From NCBI GenBank assembly GCA_016867695.1, contig VGIY01000002.1:1-27959 (forward strand): DNA of 27,959 nucleotides. Reading direction: 5' to 3'. A program made the translations under genes and the position numbers. The stretch is from Candidatus Eiseniibacteriota bacterium. Its GTDB lineage: Bacteria > Eisenbacteria > RBG-16-71-46 > CAIMUX01 > WJJG01. Below the pieces are notes generated by a model that searched no databases, was not told the DNA's origin, and was given only the letters and a program-made list of their open reading frames with translations. Below, one piece after another: positions 1 through 7,147 of the stretch; the stretch's first letter is position 1, and every line of letters begins with the position of its first letter.

Positions 1-627
1 GACCGCCTTGCGCACCAGGCTGTCCCCGGCGCGCCCGAGCGGCAGATCGATCGCGAAGCGGTCCTCGGCGGGCCGGCCCTCGACCAGCGCCAGGTAGATC
101 TTCTGCGCGATCCGGTCGCGGAACTGGGCAGCGAGCTTGGCGGTCGCTTCCCTCGTGCGGCCGAGGACGACCACGCCGCTGGTCTCGCGATCGAGCCGAT
201 GAACGATGAGCAGGGGGGCCCACTCCGGGTGCTCGTCGAGAAGCGCGTGCAGCAGCGTGTGGCGGAAGTAGCGCCCCGAGGGGTGCATCGGCAGGTTGCC
301 GCTCTTGGCCACGGCCACGAGCCAGTCGTCCGCGTGGAGGAGGGGGCAGAGCCGGTCGACGGGCGGTTCGGCGCGCCGCCGGGGCACGTAGTCGATCCGA
401 TCCCCGGCGCGCAGCCGCCTGGAGGGCCGCACGGCCCGGCCGTTGACAGTCAGGCGCCCCTCGCGGATCAGGCGCCCCCACTGCGTCCGGGAGCGGTAGG
501 TGAAGCGGCGGGCCAGGTAGCCGTCGAGGCGGGCGCCCGCCTGCTCGGCCTCGATGCGCGTGCGCCCCATGCGCACCCAGGAGCGCAGCTTCTCCCCGCG
601 AGCTCCTCGAGACTCGTCTCGCTCCAT
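1..627 (-). CDS. RluA-family pseudouridine synthase (C-terminus cut off by window start)
   Basis: Reading the reverse strand from ATG at 627 gives 209 codons without a stop, running off the window edge. An S4-like RNA-binding region (about residues 23-80, with RLDGYLARRF and GRLTVNGR) precedes the catalytic domain. The family signature HRLDRETSG carries the catalytic aspartate and is followed by the usual QKIYLALVEG segment. Family members convert uridine to pseudouridine in rRNA or tRNA, but the target cannot be told from this part. A GAGG about 7 nt upstream supports this start. It is divergent from rsgA, so both 5' ends lie in the 628-958 spacer. Not a broken gene; only the window cuts it. 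Family assignment is firm, subfamily (RluC/RluD-like) is not. Confidence 0.85.
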   Translation of the reverse strand, partial: MERDESRGARGEKLRSWVRMGRTRIEAEQAGARLDGYLARRFTYRSRTQWGRLIREGRLTVNGRAVRPSRRLRAGDRIDYVPRRRAEPPVDRLCPLLHADDWLVAVAKSGNLPMHPSGRYFRHTLLHALLDEHPEWAPLLIVHRLDRETSGVVVLGRTREATAKLAAQFRDRIAQKIYLALVEGRPAEDRFAIDLPLGRAGDSLVRKAV

Positions 628-820
628 TCGGCAACCTCGTCTCGCCCCCGTGGGCCGGTGCAACCGCGTGGGCGGCCCGGGCCTGCGCCCGGACGATCCC
701 GTGATCGGGGAGGGCGCTCCGGCGCGAGACACTATCCGCGTCCGGCCGCCGCCGCCAGCGGCGGAATCCCCCCCGGCGGCGAATCCGCCCCCGGCCCGCT
801 GCCGGGCGGGAGCGCCGCGG

Positions 821-901
821 GCGTCATGGCGCGAGGCCGCTGCGCGGGCGTCATGGCGTGAGGTTGCTGCGCGGGCGTCATGGCGCGAGGCCGCTGCGCG
901 G
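821..901. repeat. Three tandem copies of a 27-bp repeat in the rluA-like/rsgA spacer
   Basis: Units are 821-847, 848-874 and 875-901. Units 1 and 3 are identical over 27 bp and unit 2 differs at three C-to-T type positions. Each contains GCGTCATGGCG and ends CTGCGCGG. A partial fourth copy (GTCAT) follows. The array fills part of the 331-bp divergent spacer (628-958), in which I see no convincing promoter and no other gene. The frame running into rsgA is open across the array, but rsgA has a better start downstream, so I treat the array as non-coding. Confidence 0.85.
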
Positions 902-958
902 GTCATCCGAACCCGGCCCATCATTCCCGGCCGCCGGCCGGAGCGGAGGAGGGACGAG

Positions 959-1909
959 ATGCCGTCGGACGCCGATAGCGGCGCCATCACCGCCGTGCGC
1001 CCCGGATCGGTCCTGGTGCGGAACGCGGGGGGGGAGCACGAGGCCGCCGTGCCCAGGGGACTGCTGCGCGGCTCGAGAGCCCGGCGCGCGCCTCTGGCCA
1101 TCGGCGATCGCGTCCGGGTCGAGCGCAGGGCCGCAGGCATGGCCGTCGTCGTCGAGATCCTCCCTCGGCGGAACAAGGTCTCGCGCCTCGGCTCGCTGCG
1201 GCCGCCCCGCGAACAGGTCATCGCCGCCAATGTCGATCGGCTGCTCGCCGTCCAGGCGCTCGACGAGCCGGCCTTTTCGCCGGCGATCCTCGACCGGCTG
1301 CTCCTGCTGGGCGAGGCGGGCGGAGTGCCCGGGGCGGTCTGCCTGAACAAGACCGATCTGGGCTCCGTCGATCGCGCCGTGGAGCTGCTCGCGCCCTACG
1401 CGCGCGCCGGGTATCCGGTCTTCGCCGTCAGCGCCCGACAGGGAGAGGGCCTGGCCGAGCTGGCCTCCTTCCTGCGGGAGCGGACGACGGTCATGGTCGG
1501 GACGAGCGGGGTAGGCAAGTCCTCCCTGATCAACCGGCTCGTGCCCGACGCTGCACAGCGCACGGAGGCGATCAGTCGCGCCAGCGGAAGGGGCGTGCAC
1601 ACGACCTCGCGCGTCGACCTCTTCGACATGCCCGGCGGCGGCGTCCTCCTCGACACGCCCGGGATGCGGGTGATCCACCTCTGGGGAGTCGCTCCCGAGT
1701 CCCTGGCGGGCCTCTTCCCCGAGTTGCGTCCCCATCTCGGGCGCTGCCGGTTCAGGGACTGCCTCCACCGCGGCGAGCCGGGCTGCGGGATCGGGGCGGC
1801 CGTGGAGGCGGGGGAGATCGCGGCGGCCCGCCACGCGGGGTATGGGCGCGTCCTGGAGGATCTGCTGGCCCTGAAGGCGCCCGCCGGGCGCGGCGGGCCC
1901 GGGGGGTGA
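959..1909 (+). CDS. rsgA: Ribosome small-subunit biogenesis GTPase RsgA (YjeQ)
   Basis: A 316-aa protein, normal length for RsgA, a circularly permuted GTPase that acts in late 30S maturation. An N-terminal OB-fold-like region (residues 8-75) is followed by G4 NKTD (130-133), then G1 GTSGVGKSS (181-189) and G3 DTPG (232-235); this permuted order is diagnostic. The C-terminal zinc knuckle has C263, C268, H270 and C276 in the expected spacing. GGAGGGACGAG precedes the ATG at 959. The frame stays open upstream to 554, but that would overlap the divergent pseudouridine synthase and read through the 27-bp repeats, so 959 is preferred. In many Firmicutes rsgA sits beside rpe and a PASTA kinase; here it is about 25 kb from the PASTA gene and rpe. 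Confidence 0.95.
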   Translation: MPSDADSGAITAVRPGSVLVRNAGGEHEAAVPRGLLRGSRARRAPLAIGDRVRVERRAAGMAVVVEILPRRNKVSRLGSLRPPREQVIAANVDRLLAVQALDEPAFSPAILDRLLLLGEAGGVPGAVCLNKTDLGSVDRAVELLAPYARAGYPVFAVSARQGEGLAELASFLRERTTVMVGTSGVGKSSLINRLVPDAAQRTEAISRASGRGVHTTSRVDLFDMPGGGVLLDTPGMRVIHLWGVAPESLAGLFPELRPHLGRCRFRDCLHRGEPGCGIGAAVEAGEIAAARHAGYGRVLEDLLALKAPAGRGGPGG

Positions 1910-1923
1910 GCGCCAGGCCGCTG

Positions 1924-1952
1924 TTGCCAGGCGGGGGGCGCGGCGCTATGAT
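1924..1952 (+). promoter_or_regulatory. Predicted sigma70-type promoter of the speB operon
   Basis: TTGCCA at 1924-1929, a 17-bp spacer, and TATGAT at 1947-1952: five of six consensus bases in each hexamer. It begins 15 bp after the rsgA stop and lies about 78 bp upstream of the speB start. This is the best-matching promoter in the window. Confidence 0.7.
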
Positions 1953-2029
1953 CTCCCGGTAGGCTCCGGTTCAGTCGCATCGTCCAGGTGACGGTTCGGG
2001 ACACCGTTCACACGCGCGAAGGTGACCAG

Positions 2030-2914
2030 ATGTCCGATCTGCCCGCAGCGCTCTCCTTCCTCGGCGTTCAGGAGCCGATCGAGCGCGCCGCGGTCGTGGT
2101 CCTTCCCGTGCCCTACGACCTGACGACGACCTACCAGCCCGGTGCGCGCTTCGGCCCGCGGGCCCTCCTGACCGCCTCGCTGAACGTCGAGCTCTTCGAC
2201 GAGGAGCTGCGCTGGGATCCAAGCCGTGTCGGCATCCACACGCTCGAGCCGCTCGAGCCGCTCGCCGTCGGCCCGCAGGCCATGGTGCCGTTGATCCGCG
2301 AGCAGGTGGAGGAGATCTTCCTGGCGGGCAAGTTCCCGATCGTCCTGGGCGGCGACCACTCGGTGTCGATCGGGGCCCTCGAGGCGCTCGCCCGGCGCTG
2401 GGAGAATCCCTGGGTCCTGCAGATCGACGCCCACGCCGACCTGCGCGAGGAGTACCAGGGCAGCCCGTTCAGCCACGCCTGCGTCATGGCCCGCGCGAGG
2501 GAGTCCTTCCCCTGCGTGCAGGTGGGCGTGAGAAGCTGGAGCGCCGAGGAGGACGCCGCTCTGTGGGAGAGGCCGGAGCGGGTGATCCTGGCCCGGGAGG
2601 CCGAGGAGGATCCCGAGGCGGCGGCCGAGCGGCTGCTGAGCGTGCTCGGCGATCCGGTCTACCTGACGATCGATCTCGACGGACTCGATCCGTCGATCCT
2701 CCCGGCCACCGGCACGCCCGAGCCGGGGGGCCTGCGCTGGTTCACGCTGACCCATCTCCTTCGCCGGGTGGCGGAGAGCCGGCACGTCGTCGGCTGCGAC
2801 GTGACGGAGCTCAGCCCGATCCCGGGCTTCATCGCCCCTGACTTCCTGGCCGCGCGTCTGGTGCTCAAGGTGATCAGCTACGTCTTCCATCGTCGACACC
2901 AGGGAGGGGGCTAG
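2030..2914 (+). CDS. speB: Agmatinase-family ureohydrolase (SpeB-like)
   Basis: A 294-aa arginase/agmatinase-superfamily enzyme. The binuclear manganese ligands are all visible: H110 in GGDHS, D133/H135/D137 in DAHAD, and D215/D217 in the DLDGLDPS motif. GTPEPGG follows as in agmatinases. Expected reaction: agmatine to putrescine plus urea, in the cytoplasm. The SHACVMAR segment fits agmatinase better than arginase, but guanidinobutyrase or another guanidino-hydrolase cannot be excluded. ATG at 2030 is chosen because GAAGGTG lies just upstream; an in-frame GTG at 1988 would add 14 residues. First gene of a probable operon with two XRE-cupin regulators, 28 bp from the next gene. Confidence 0.8.
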   Translation: MSDLPAALSFLGVQEPIERAAVVVLPVPYDLTTTYQPGARFGPRALLTASLNVELFDEELRWDPSRVGIHTLEPLEPLAVGPQAMVPLIREQVEEIFLAGKFPIVLGGDHSVSIGALEALARRWENPWVLQIDAHADLREEYQGSPFSHACVMARARESFPCVQVGVRSWSAEEDAALWERPERVILAREAEEDPEAAAERLLSVLGDPVYLTIDLDGLDPSILPATGTPEPGGLRWFTLTHLLRRVAESRHVVGCDVTELSPIPGFIAPDFLAARLVLKVISYVFHRRHQGGG

Positions 2915-2942
2915 CCAACCAGAGAGGAGGCCGAGGATCAAC

Positions 2943-3506
2943 ATGGCGCGCGCGATCGTGGAGAATCTGATCGGGGAGCGGGTGCGCAGGATCCGGCAGC
3001 AGAAGGGGCTGACCCTGAGGGCCGTCGAACAGCGGGCCCGGGTCAGCGCCACGCACATCAGCGAGATCGAGCGGGGCAAGACGTCGCCGACCGTGGGCGT
3101 CGTGCGGCGCATCGCCGCCGCGCTGGGGGTCAGCTCCGCCGAGCTCCTCGACGCCCCCCCAGAGATGAGCCCGTTGCACCAGACGGCGCTGCAGAGACGG
3201 CGCTTCACTCGGCCGGAGGGCCGGGCGGAGGTGGAAGGCCTCACCCTCCCTCATGGTCCCTCGGAACTGTCGGTGCATCTGCTGACGCTGGAGCCGGGGG
3301 GAGGCTTCAGCGATCGGCCCCACGAGGGCGAGGAGCTCTGCTTCGTGCTCGACGGGGCCGCGGAGGTGCGCATCGACGGCGTGCCCCACATCGTGCGCCG
3401 GGGGGAGTCGCTGCACTTCCGCCCCCGGCGCGTTCATGAGATCCGCAACGCCACGCAGGCCGTCGCGCGCCTGATCTGGGTCGCGCGGCCGCGCCTCGGG
3501 CTGTAG
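2943..3506 (+). CDS. XRE-family HTH transcriptional regulator with C-terminal cupin
   Basis: 187 aa. Residues 10-64 are a Cro/C1-type helix-turn-helix, with recognition-helix region SATHISEIERGKTSPT. Residues about 110-183 are a single cupin_2 domain: HEGEELCFVLDG supplies motif 1 (H127, E131) and HFRPRRVHEIRN supplies motif 2 (H165), so the metal or ligand site looks intact. This architecture is that of PuuR-like regulators, which bind DNA and sense a small molecule in the cupin. Location 28 bp after the agmatinase gene suggests polyamine- or guanidino-responsive control, which is inference. ATG at 2943 follows AGAGGAGGCCGAGG. It is paralogous to the next gene, 11 bp downstream. Confidence 0.88.
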   Translation: MARAIVENLIGERVRRIRQQKGLTLRAVEQRARVSATHISEIERGKTSPTVGVVRRIAAALGVSSAELLDAPPEMSPLHQTALQRRRFTRPEGRAEVEGLTLPHGPSELSVHLLTLEPGGGFSDRPHEGEELCFVLDGAAEVRIDGVPHIVRRGESLHFRPRRVHEIRNATQAVARLIWVARPRLGL

Positions 3507-3517
3507 GAGGGCTGGCG

Positions 3518-4096
3518 ATGACCGCCAAGCAGACCCTGGCCAAGCGGCTGCGCGACACGCGCCATCGGCGGCGCATGACCCTCAAGGAGGTCGAGCGGCT
3601 GTCGGGCTTCTCCTCGACGCACATCAGCGAGATCGAGCGGGGGCGGACGAGCCCCACGGTGAAGGCGCTCGTGCGCATCGCCGAGGCGCTGGCCAAGGAC
3701 CCCTGCTTCTTCGTCGAGAGCCGCGAGTTGGACGACGTCTCCCTCGTTTCCGGAACCGCGGGCGGCCGCCCCTCCGGCGCGCGCGAGGCCCCCTGGATGG
3801 CGCCGCTCTCGACGGGGATCCTCGGCGGCCGCCTGCGCGCCTACCTGGCGCGCAGCGAGGGTCCGGTCGAGAAGCCTCTCGAGGACCTCTGCGGCTGCGA
3901 CACCTGCCTCTACGCGCTCGCCGGCAGCGTTCGCCTCCAGGCGGGGGACGAGGAGTTCACGCTGGGGCCGCAGGAGAGCCTGCACCTGCGCTGCGCCGAG
4001 GCTCCCATCCTGTCGGTGGAGGAGGGCCCGATGGAGCTCTTCGTCGTCGCTCAACCGGTGGCCGGACTGGCGCCGGGCCGGCGATCGGGCTCCTAG
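3518..4096 (+). CDS. XRE-family HTH regulator with cysteine-bearing cupin-like domain
   Basis: 192 aa, paralogue of the preceding gene. The HTH (residues 7-60) shares the STHISEIERGRTSPTV block. Residues about 97-180 follow a cupin strand pattern, but the motif-1 metal region reads CGCDTC (C125, C127, C130) in place of the His/Glu set of the neighbour; C159 lies in the motif-2 region. This suggests metal or redox sensing, or loss of the original ligand site. TAGGAGGGCTGGCG gives a strong ribosome binding site. Third gene of the speB operon. Its TAG overlaps the mazG stop on the other strand in a shared CTAG. The last residues are encoded by a 21-nt sequence repeated inside mazG. Confidence 0.85.
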   Translation: MTAKQTLAKRLRDTRHRRRMTLKEVERLSGFSSTHISEIERGRTSPTVKALVRIAEALAKDPCFFVESRELDDVSLVSGTAGGRPSGAREAPWMAPLSTGILGGRLRAYLARSEGPVEKPLEDLCGCDTCLYALAGSVRLQAGDEEFTLGPQESLHLRCAEAPILSVEEGPMELFVVAQPVAGLAPGRRSGS

Positions 4097-5097
4097 GCGG
4101 CCGGGCCCGCGCCGGGATCTTGCGCCGTCGGCCCCGCGCCGGGCCCCTGCGCGGCCGGGCCTGCGCCGGGCCGGCGATCGGGCCCCGGGGCGGCGCGCGT
4201 CTCGTCGGCCTTGCTGCGCTGCCAGGCGCGCTCCATCGTTTCCAGGTCGGCGTCCTCGAGAGCGATGCCCGCCGACACCAGGTGTGCCTCCATGCCGGCG
4301 AATCGCGTGCGGAACTTGCGCGTCGTCCGCTTGAGCAGCTGCTCGGGGTCGGCGCCCATGTGGCGCGCCAGATTGACGAGCGTGAAGAGCAGGTCGCCGA
4401 CTTCCTCGAGCGCCGGCGCGGAGGCCTGCCCTCCGCCGGCCTCCGCCGGGGCGGGCGCGGTGGGGGGCGGCGGGCTCGCTGGCCTCGGGGGCGGCTGCGC
4501 GGCGGCGGGCGCGGCGGGCGCCCGAGCGGCGTCCGCGGCCCCCAGGGCGCGCGCCAGCTCGGCGCGCTCCTCGTCGAGCTTCTCCAGCACTCCTGCCGTG
4601 CCGGGCCAGTCGAAGCCCGCGCCCGCGGCCTTCTCCTGCACGCGGTAGGCTTCGAGCAGCGCCGGCAGCCCGGCGGCGCCGCTGGCCAGCCGATCCCGCG
4701 GCGAGCCCCGCTCCCGCCGTTCGGCGAGCTTGGCGCGCTCCCACTCGCGGCCGGCACTCCGCGGGTCGCCGCCGGAGGGCTCGCCGAAGACATGCGGGTG
4801 GCGGCGGATCATCTTGGACGCCGTGGCCCGGGCGAGCTCGGCGAAGGTGAAGCGTCCCTCCTCCTCGGCGATCGTGACCAGGAAGGCGAGCAGGAAGAGG
4901 AGGTCCCCGATCTCCTCCATCAGGCGGGCGCCGTCGTTCTCGGCGAGCGCCTCGAGGACCTCGTGGGTCTCCTCGAGCAGGTAGGGAGAGAGGCTGGCGA
5001 GCGTCTGCGCGCGGTCCCAGCCGCACCCCGCGGGGGCTCGCAAGCGGCGGCAGAGCGCGCGCAGACCATCCCAGTCGGGTGAGACTTGCGCATCCAT
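4093..5097 (-). CDS. mazG: Nucleoside triphosphate pyrophosphohydrolase MazG
   Basis: 334 aa, against about 260-270 for E. coli MazG. The first MazG domain has GCGWDRAQTLASLSPYLLEE (residues 24-43) and EEIGD (61-65). The second has the acidic helix LDEERAEL (174-181) and EEVGD (231-235). Expected activity: hydrolysis of NTPs/dNTPs to NMP plus pyrophosphate, as nucleotide-pool cleansing. The extra length is an Ala/Pro-rich insertion (about 187-228) between the two acidic helices of the second domain, plus a repeat-built Gly/Ala/Pro tail (about 302-334). All acidic motifs remain, so activity is plausible. It is not next to mazEF; context is a convergent regulator gene and a divergent pyrimidine-salvage gene. 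ATG at 5097 is followed at once by the conserved N-terminus. Confidence 0.92.
   Translation of the reverse strand: MDAQVSPDWDGLRALCRRLRAPAGCGWDRAQTLASLSPYLLEETHEVLEALAENDGARLMEEIGDLLFLLAFLVTIAEEEGRFTFAELARATASKMIRRHPHVFGEPSGGDPRSAGREWERAKLAERRERGSPRDRLASGAAGLPALLEAYRVQEKAAGAGFDWPGTAGVLEKLDEERAELARALGAADAARAPAAPAAAQPPPRPASPPPPTAPAPAEAGGGQASAPALEEVGDLLFTLVNLARHMGADPEQLLKRTTRKFRTRFAGMEAHLVSAGIALEDADLETMERAWQRSKADETRAAPGPDRRPGAGPAAQGPGAGPTAQDPGAGPAA
4097..4177. repeat. Three 27-bp tandem repeats encoding the MazG C-terminal tail
   Basis: Units 4097-4123, 4124-4150 and 4151-4177 share the core CGCCGGG with a 27-bp period. Read on the minus strand they give the nine-residue period GAGPAAQGP, GAGPTAQDP, GAGPAA at the end of MazG. 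An exact 21-nt direct repeat starting GCGCCGGGCCGGCG lies at 4070-4090, in the end of the convergent XRE gene, and at 4163-4183, in mazG. The array therefore straddles the junction of the two genes. Confidence 0.8.
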
Positions 5098-5103
5098 GCC
5101 GGC

Positions 5104-5133
5104 ACGCTAGCATGGGCGCCGAGACACAGGCAA
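5104..5133 (-). promoter_or_regulatory. Weak candidate promoter for mazG
   Basis: On the minus strand TTGCCT (5133-5128) is separated by 18 bp from TAGCGT (5109-5104). The -10 is poor, and transcription would start almost at the ATG, giving a leaderless message. Offered only because it is the best candidate in the 238-bp divergent spacer 5098-5335, where I see nothing else. Confidence 0.2.
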
Positions 5134-5335
5134 GGCGCTCGCGCCGCGCGGGGGAGCCGCGCGGGGGCGATGCGCGGGGCGCTGCGCCGGCGCGCGCCGC
5201 GGCGCTCTCCGGCCGCGGACCGGGAGACGGTCCGGGACCGCGTCGCCGGGATGAGCGGGTCGCGGCGGCCGCCGGAGGCTGCGGGCGCCGTGGGATCCGC
5301 GACGAGAAGGCGCTGAGCCGCGCGACGAGGGTGCC

Positions 5336-7147
5336 GTGAATCGAGACGAGTCCGTCGGGCCGATGGGGTCGCGCGAGGGGGCGCTGTGCGCCGCCGCGCA
5401 AGCCGCCCGCGGGCGCGCCTACGCGCCCTATTCGGGCTTCGCCGTGGGGGCCGCCCTGGACACGGCCGAGGGGGAGATCGTCACCGGCGGCAATGTCGAG
5501 AACTCCGCCCACAATCTCGGCCTGTGCGCCGAGCGCGTGGCGCTCTTCTCCGCGCTGTCCCGGGGGCTGCACCCCGCCGGCCTGCTCGTCCTGGCCACGG
5601 ACGCCGAGATCCCGACGCCCCCCTGCGGCGGATGCCGCGAGGCGCTGCGCGAGCTGGCCCCGAAGATGGAGGTGCTGGCGGTGGCGCGAGGCGGCCGGGC
5701 GAGGCGCTGGCCGCCCGGCGCCCTGCTGCCGGGGACCCGGCGGCAGGCGCGCGGCGGCGTGCTCGACCCGCGCGCGCTCATCGCGCGCAAGCGCGACGGG
5801 GGGGCCTTGGCCGCGGCCGAGATCGCCGCGCTCGTCGGCGGGCTGGCCGCGGGAGAGGTCGAGGAGCATCAGATCAGCGCCTTCATGATGGCCGTCTACC
5901 TGCGCGGCATGACGGCGGAGGAGACCCGGGACCTGACCTCGGCCATGCTCGCCTCGGGGGAGCGCCTCGATCTGAGCGCGCTGCCCGGGCCGCGCATCGA
6001 CAAGCACTCGACCGGTGGCGTGGGGGACAAGATCTCGCTTCCGCTCCTGCCGCTGGCGCTCGCCGCGGGCCTGCGCGTGCCGATGATCTCCGGACGCGGG
6101 CTGGGCCACACCGGCGGCACGCTCGACAAGCTGGAGTCGATCCCCGGGTACCGGGCGACGCTGCCGATCGAGCGCCTGCGGGAGCTCGTCGGTGATCCGG
6201 GGGGCTTCATCGCCGGCCAGACGGCGGAACTCGTGCCGGCCGACCGGATCATGTACGCCCTGCGCGACGTCTCGGCGACCGTCGCCTCGGAGCCGCTCAT
6301 CGTCAGCAGCATCCTCAGCAAGAAGCTCGCCGCGGGGCTGACCGGATTGGTGCTCGACGTCAAGTTCGGGCGGGGGGCCTTCATGGCCGACCGCGCCAGG
6401 GCGGAGCGGCTCGCGCGCCTGCTCGTCGAGACGGCGGGGGCGCTGGGCCTGCCGGCGGTCGCGCTGCTGACCCGCATGGATGAGCCCATCGGCGACACCG
6501 TCGGCAACGCCCTCGAGGCTCGCGAGAGCTTCGCCTTCCTCGACGGAGGGCGCGGGCCGGAGGATCTGCGCGAGCTGACGCTCGCCCTCGGCGGGTTGAT
6601 GGTGGCGTTGGCCGGGCGCACGCCGACGATGGCCGAGGGCGCGCGAGTCCTCGAGAGGGCGCTGGGCGACGGGCGCGCGGCGGAGTTCGCCCAGCGCTGG
6701 ATCGCCGCCCAGGGCGGGGATCCTCGCGTCGTGCGCGAGCCGCGGCGCCTGCGCGTCTCCGGACGCCAGCGCCTGCTGCGAGCCGAGGCCGGCGGCCGGG
6801 TCGCCGAGGTCGATGCGCTCGCGGCGGGGGAGCTCTGCGTGGGTCTGGGCGGCGGCCGGCGCTACGCGGGCGACGCCGTCGACCCGAGCGTCGGTCTGGA
6901 GTTCCTTCGCCGGCGGGGGGACCGCGTGGCGGCGGGCGATCCCCTGGTCCGGCTCTATCTGCCGGAGGAGGCCCCGGAAGGGCAGATCTGGCCAGAGGAG
7001 CGCGAGCTCGTGCGCATCGCCCCCGAGGCGCCCGCGGCGGGTCCGCGGATCGTCGCCCTCGTGCACGCCGGAGGCGTGTCGGACGACCCCTGGAACACGC
7101 GGCTCAGTGCCGCCGGCAGATCTCGCCCGGCTCGGTACCCGGGATGA
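5336..7147 (+). CDS. Fused cytidine deaminase / pyrimidine-nucleoside (thymidine) phosphorylase
   Basis: One 603-aa reading frame holds two complete enzymes. Residues about 12-133 are a homotetramer-type cytidine deaminase: NVENSAHNLGLCAER gives zinc ligand C64 and catalytic E66, and PCGGC gives C97 and C100. After a linker of about ten residues, LDPRALIARKRDGG (143-156) opens a thymidine/pyrimidine phosphorylase, with KHSTGGVGDK (223-232) and SGRGLGHTGGTLDKLES (252-268), ending near residue 583. Together they would turn cytidine or deoxycytidine into uridine or deoxyuridine, then uracil plus (deoxy)ribose-1-phosphate. GTG at 5336 is chosen because GAGGGTG lies just upstream; the in-frame ATG at 5363 lacks a binding site. 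The last 44 nt overlap the convergent PBP gene. Whether the phosphorylase prefers thymidine or accepts uridine cannot be read here. Confidence 0.9.
   Translation: MNRDESVGPMGSREGALCAAAQAARGRAYAPYSGFAVGAALDTAEGEIVTGGNVENSAHNLGLCAERVALFSALSRGLHPAGLLVLATDAEIPTPPCGGCREALRELAPKMEVLAVARGGRARRWPPGALLPGTRRQARGGVLDPRALIARKRDGGALAAAEIAALVGGLAAGEVEEHQISAFMMAVYLRGMTAEETRDLTSAMLASGERLDLSALPGPRIDKHSTGGVGDKISLPLLPLALAAGLRVPMISGRGLGHTGGTLDKLESIPGYRATLPIERLRELVGDPGGFIAGQTAELVPADRIMYALRDVSATVASEPLIVSSILSKKLAAGLTGLVLDVKFGRGAFMADRARAERLARLLVETAGALGLPAVALLTRMDEPIGDTVGNALEARESFAFLDGGRGPEDLRELTLALGGLMVALAGRTPTMAEGARVLERALGDGRAAEFAQRWIAAQGGDPRVVREPRRLRVSGRQRLLRAEAGGRVAEVDALAAGELCVGLGGGRRYAGDAVDPSVGLEFLRRRGDRVAAGDPLVRLYLPEEAPEGQIWPEERELVRIAPEAPAAGPRIVALVHAGGVSDDPWNTRLSAAGRSRPARYPG

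Noticed and set aside
821..901. CRISPR-like array.
   Set aside because: The units are directly tandem with no spacers, and no cas gene is nearby.
554..958. N-terminal extension of RsgA through the 27-bp repeats.
   Set aside because: It would overlap the divergent pseudouridine synthase, while a good ribosome binding site and the conserved N-terminus mark 959.
5079..5339. Small open frames in the mazG/deaminase spacer.
   Set aside because: Arg/Ala-rich translations with no ribosome binding site or recognisable motif.
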